A stretch of DNA of 64,000 bases. It comes from RGIG5579 sp045541915 (GTDB taxonomy: Bacteria > Bacillota > Clostridia > Oscillospirales > SIG627). The notes below the pieces were generated by a model. That model ran no database searches. It was not told the origin of the DNA and saw only the letters and a program-made list of their open reading frames with translations. How positions within the stretch are numbered: position 1 is the first letter of the stretch; each line of letters begins with the position of its first letter. The stretch is from the NCBI GenBank assembly GCA_045541915.1, contig JAZQJZ010000032.1, forward strand, positions 124,001 to 188,000, in the 5' to 3' direction. A program made the position numbers and the translations under genes. Shown here in pieces: positions 62,420 through 64,000 of this stretch.

Positions 62420-63202
62420 CTAAGAAAAATCAACGATTTCGCCATTTAACGGCTCAGTCACGGGAACCACCTGCAGATCCGGTGACAGGGCACACAGTGC
62501 ATTTGCGAAGTAAAGAGCGGCATCTTTTTCCGAGGCATGATGGCCGCAATCAATAACAGTCATCCCATTTTCCACTGCTTCCTGAGCAGTGTGATACGGA
62601 ATGTCTCCTCCCACAAAAGCATCCACTCCCCGATCCAGGCAAGGACGAACCAGATCCTTACCGGAGCCGCAGCAAAAACCCACTTCTTTCAGATCAAGTC
62701 CCGCTGAATAGAGCTTCACCGGCGCGCCAATGGCAGATGAAATATTCTGCGCAAAGTGTTCGGGACTGATCTTTTCAGGAAGTGTGCCAATGTTTCCAAT
62801 GTATGGCTCCTCCGGCAAAAGAGGCGTATGGTGAATGGGAGCAAGCCCCATTTTTTCGCCGAATTTTTCATTGAGCCCTCCGACTGCACCGTCAAAACGG
62901 GTATGCAGCGAGATCAAGGAAATTCCGTTTTGGATCAAAAGGAGAAGCTTTTGACCCACAAGGGTATCTTCATTTACGGAAGAAACGGGAGAAAAGATCA
63001 AAGGGTGGTGGCTGACGATCAGTTCACACTTTAAGGAGACTGCCTTTTCGATCACAGAAAAGGTTACGTCAAGACAGGTAAGCACACATTTGACCTCCCT
63101 GTGACGATCCGCGCAGACCTGGAGACCGTCATGATCCCAAGGACAAGATCTCTCCTTGGGGTAAATTGCTTGAAAATAGGCTTCAATATCACAAATTTTC
63201 AT
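62420..63202 (-). CDS. Nif3-like dinuclear metal centre protein
   Basis: 260 residues. Seen: WDHDGLQVC, LTCLDVTFSVIEKAV, ELIVSHHPLIFSP, ISLISLHTRFDGAVGGLNEK and GGDIPYHTAQEAVENGMTVIDCGHHASE, with the conserved His, Asp and Glu that bind two metals. Function unsettled; in Bacillota it usually follows trmK, as here with ATGA overlap. No GTP-cyclohydrolase activity has been shown for this family. Confidence 0.93.
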   Translation of the reverse strand: MKICDIEAYFQAIYPKERSCPWDHDGLQVCADRHREVKCVLTCLDVTFSVIEKAVSLKCELIVSHHPLIFSPVSSVNEDTLVGQKLLLLIQNGISLISLHTRFDGAVGGLNEKFGEKMGLAPIHHTPLLPEEPYIGNIGTLPEKISPEHFAQNISSAIGAPVKLYSAGLDLKEVGFCCGSGKDLVRPCLDRGVDAFVGGDIPYHTAQEAVENGMTVIDCGHHASEKDAALYFANALCALSPDLQVVPVTEPLNGEIVDFS

Positions 63203-63921
63203 TTTCTATCCTCCAACAATTCCAGAAGTCGCCGCCGAATTTCATTTTCCTTCGAAACATCTTTTCTTGCCACTTTCTTCCCTGCAATTTTGGCGTCCAC
63301 CTGTCTTAAGGATTCCTGCCAGAGCAAAGTTGTCTCTTCTGTGCGCTGATGGGGCAAAAACTCGCCAAAGAAATAAAGCATATCATCTCCCGGGCGGCAG
63401 TTGCCATCGTAGGTGACAAACATCACAAAAAACAGTTTTTTATTTTCCGAGACCACCTTTTCGCCAGTGATTCGAAATCCGTTTTCATAGAGAAATCGGC
63501 GCAAAAGATGCGGCCGGGTCATAGGCTGCAGGGCAAAGTATGTTTCCGGCAAAATGCGATCCTTTGCCCGCTCCAGAATGCCGGCAATGGTTTCCCCTCC
63601 CATACCGGCAATTACAAAAGCCGACGGCTTTTGCAAAAGAATTTCCGAAATGCCATCGGTTAATATAAACTGACAGCGATCTGAAAATCCGGCTTGGGAA
63701 AGCGTATGTTCAGCCCTTTTCAAGGGCAATGGATTCAAATCGGTAACAATCGCGGACTTGCAATATCCCTTTTCCAAAAGGAAAAGAGGCAGAAGGCCGT
63801 GATCGGAGCCTACATCACAGATCATACCGCCCCGCGGAAGACTTTCCGCAATTGCGGAAAGTCTCGCGGAAAGAGCGGTGGGTGGAAAAGATGCTACCTT
63901 ATTTTGCGGCAAGGTAAGCAT
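63199..63921 (-). CDS. trmK: tRNA (adenine-22-N1)-methyltransferase
   Basis: About 240 residues. Seen: LSAIAESLPRGGMICDVGSDHGLLPLFLL (SAM site), VTDLNPLPLKRAE, SAFVIAGMGGETIAGILE and YFALQPMTRPHLLRRFLYENGF. TrmK makes m1A22 in tRNA-Ser and other tRNAs and is essential in some pathogens. The ATG at 63921 lies inside the end of the DUF1858 gene by 23 bases; a TTG just downstream is another possibility. nif3-like follows with overlap. Confidence 0.9.
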   Translation of the reverse strand: MLTLPQNKVASFPPTALSARLSAIAESLPRGGMICDVGSDHGLLPLFLLEKGYCKSAIVTDLNPLPLKRAEHTLSQAGFSDRCQFILTDGISEILLQKPSAFVIAGMGGETIAGILERAKDRILPETYFALQPMTRPHLLRRFLYENGFRITGEKVVSENKKLFFVMFVTYDGNCRPGDDMLYFFGEFLPHQRTEETTLLWQESLRQVDAKIAGKKVARKDVSKENEIRRRLLELLEDRK

Positions 63922-64000
63922 TGATCTTTTCCACAAGAGCATCCGCGTCGGTACCGTGAACGGCGCAAGCCTGAGCGATGGATTCTCCGCGAGAAGCGGG
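63899..64000 (-). CDS. DUF1858 domain protein, C-terminal end (partial)
   Basis: The last 33 codons before TAA read PASRGESIAQACAVHG, then TDADALVEKINAYLAAK. This is the end of the DUF1858 domain, found alone or with hybrid-cluster and redox proteins, where it normally carries a CxGC pair just upstream (outside the window). Its stop overlaps the start of trmK. Confidence 0.75.
   Translation of the reverse strand, partial: PASRGESIAQACAVHGTDADALVEKINAYLAAK

Overview
The window is a gene-dense piece of a chromosome from an anaerobic, low-to-mid GC Bacillota, most likely class Clostridia. The clues are a SCIFF ranthipeptide cassette, a YtfJ/GerW sporulation protein, ScpA/ScpB, meso-diaminopimelate dehydrogenase, type II pantothenate kinase, PflX-like radical SAM enzyme, strong GGAGG ribosome sites, canonical TTGACA/TATAAT promoters with 17-base spacing, and many intrinsic terminators. 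I see no rRNA, insertion sequence, prophage or CRISPR array. Most genes are on the minus strand.

Layout. 1-5.8 kb: minus-strand pyrimidine operon pyrC-carB-pyrK-pyrD (pyrD cut by the window edge; no carA) behind a promoter and a terminator-like leader hairpin. 5.9-15.3 kb: radC, a CapA-like protein, a decayed esterase, a Gfo/Idh/MocA oxidoreductase, glutamate dehydrogenase, tcdA, an ABC-F ATPase, a DUF4830 protein and a tiny membrane protein. 15.3-18.2 kb: a P-type cation ATPase behind a probable yybP-ykoY (Mn2+) riboswitch with its own terminator. 18.2-25.4 kb: the classical rpmH-rnpA-yidD-yidC-jag-mnmE-mnmG-rsmG block, without dnaA next to it. 25.4-37.8 kb: housekeeping genes: coaW, pflX-like, ddh, an ECF S component, a three-gene FAD enzyme/phosphatase/glycosyltransferase operon, tRNA-Leu(UAG), a papain-like hydrolase, MATE plus MnmM-like methyltransferase, divergent marR/yhcH, sfsA and an SGNH hydrolase.

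37.9-40.9 kb holds the RiPP unit: SCIFF precursor (with an extra leader cysteine), a terminator, the radical SAM/SPASM maturase, and an Orn/Lys/Arg-decarboxylase-fold PLP enzyme. 40.9-50.2 kb: a GH42-like glycosidase, aspartate ammonia-lyase, a second MATE pump coupled to a secreted PIG-L-type deacetylase with a long Glu/Gln/Arg/Leu coiled coil, and a tetR-ABC exporter module. 50.2-60.4 kb: tmRNA followed upstream by one long minus-strand gene train (DUF3048 lipoprotein, argS, yebC, trmH-like, M50 protease, scpA, scpB, DUF2953, gerW, D,D-carboxypeptidase, RluB-like, a His/Cys-tailed protein) with overlaps or short gaps. 60.5-64 kb: an orphan peptide-type substrate-binding lipoprotein, then nif3-like, trmK and the end of a DUF1858 protein.

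Functional links: mnmE, mnmG and an mnmM-like gene together could make mnm5U34 in tRNA; trmK, tcdA and rsmG add further RNA modification; tmRNA and the ABC-F protein bear on ribosome rescue or protection. Start sites were chosen from Shine-Dalgarno position and promoter position, so several differ from the longest open frame.
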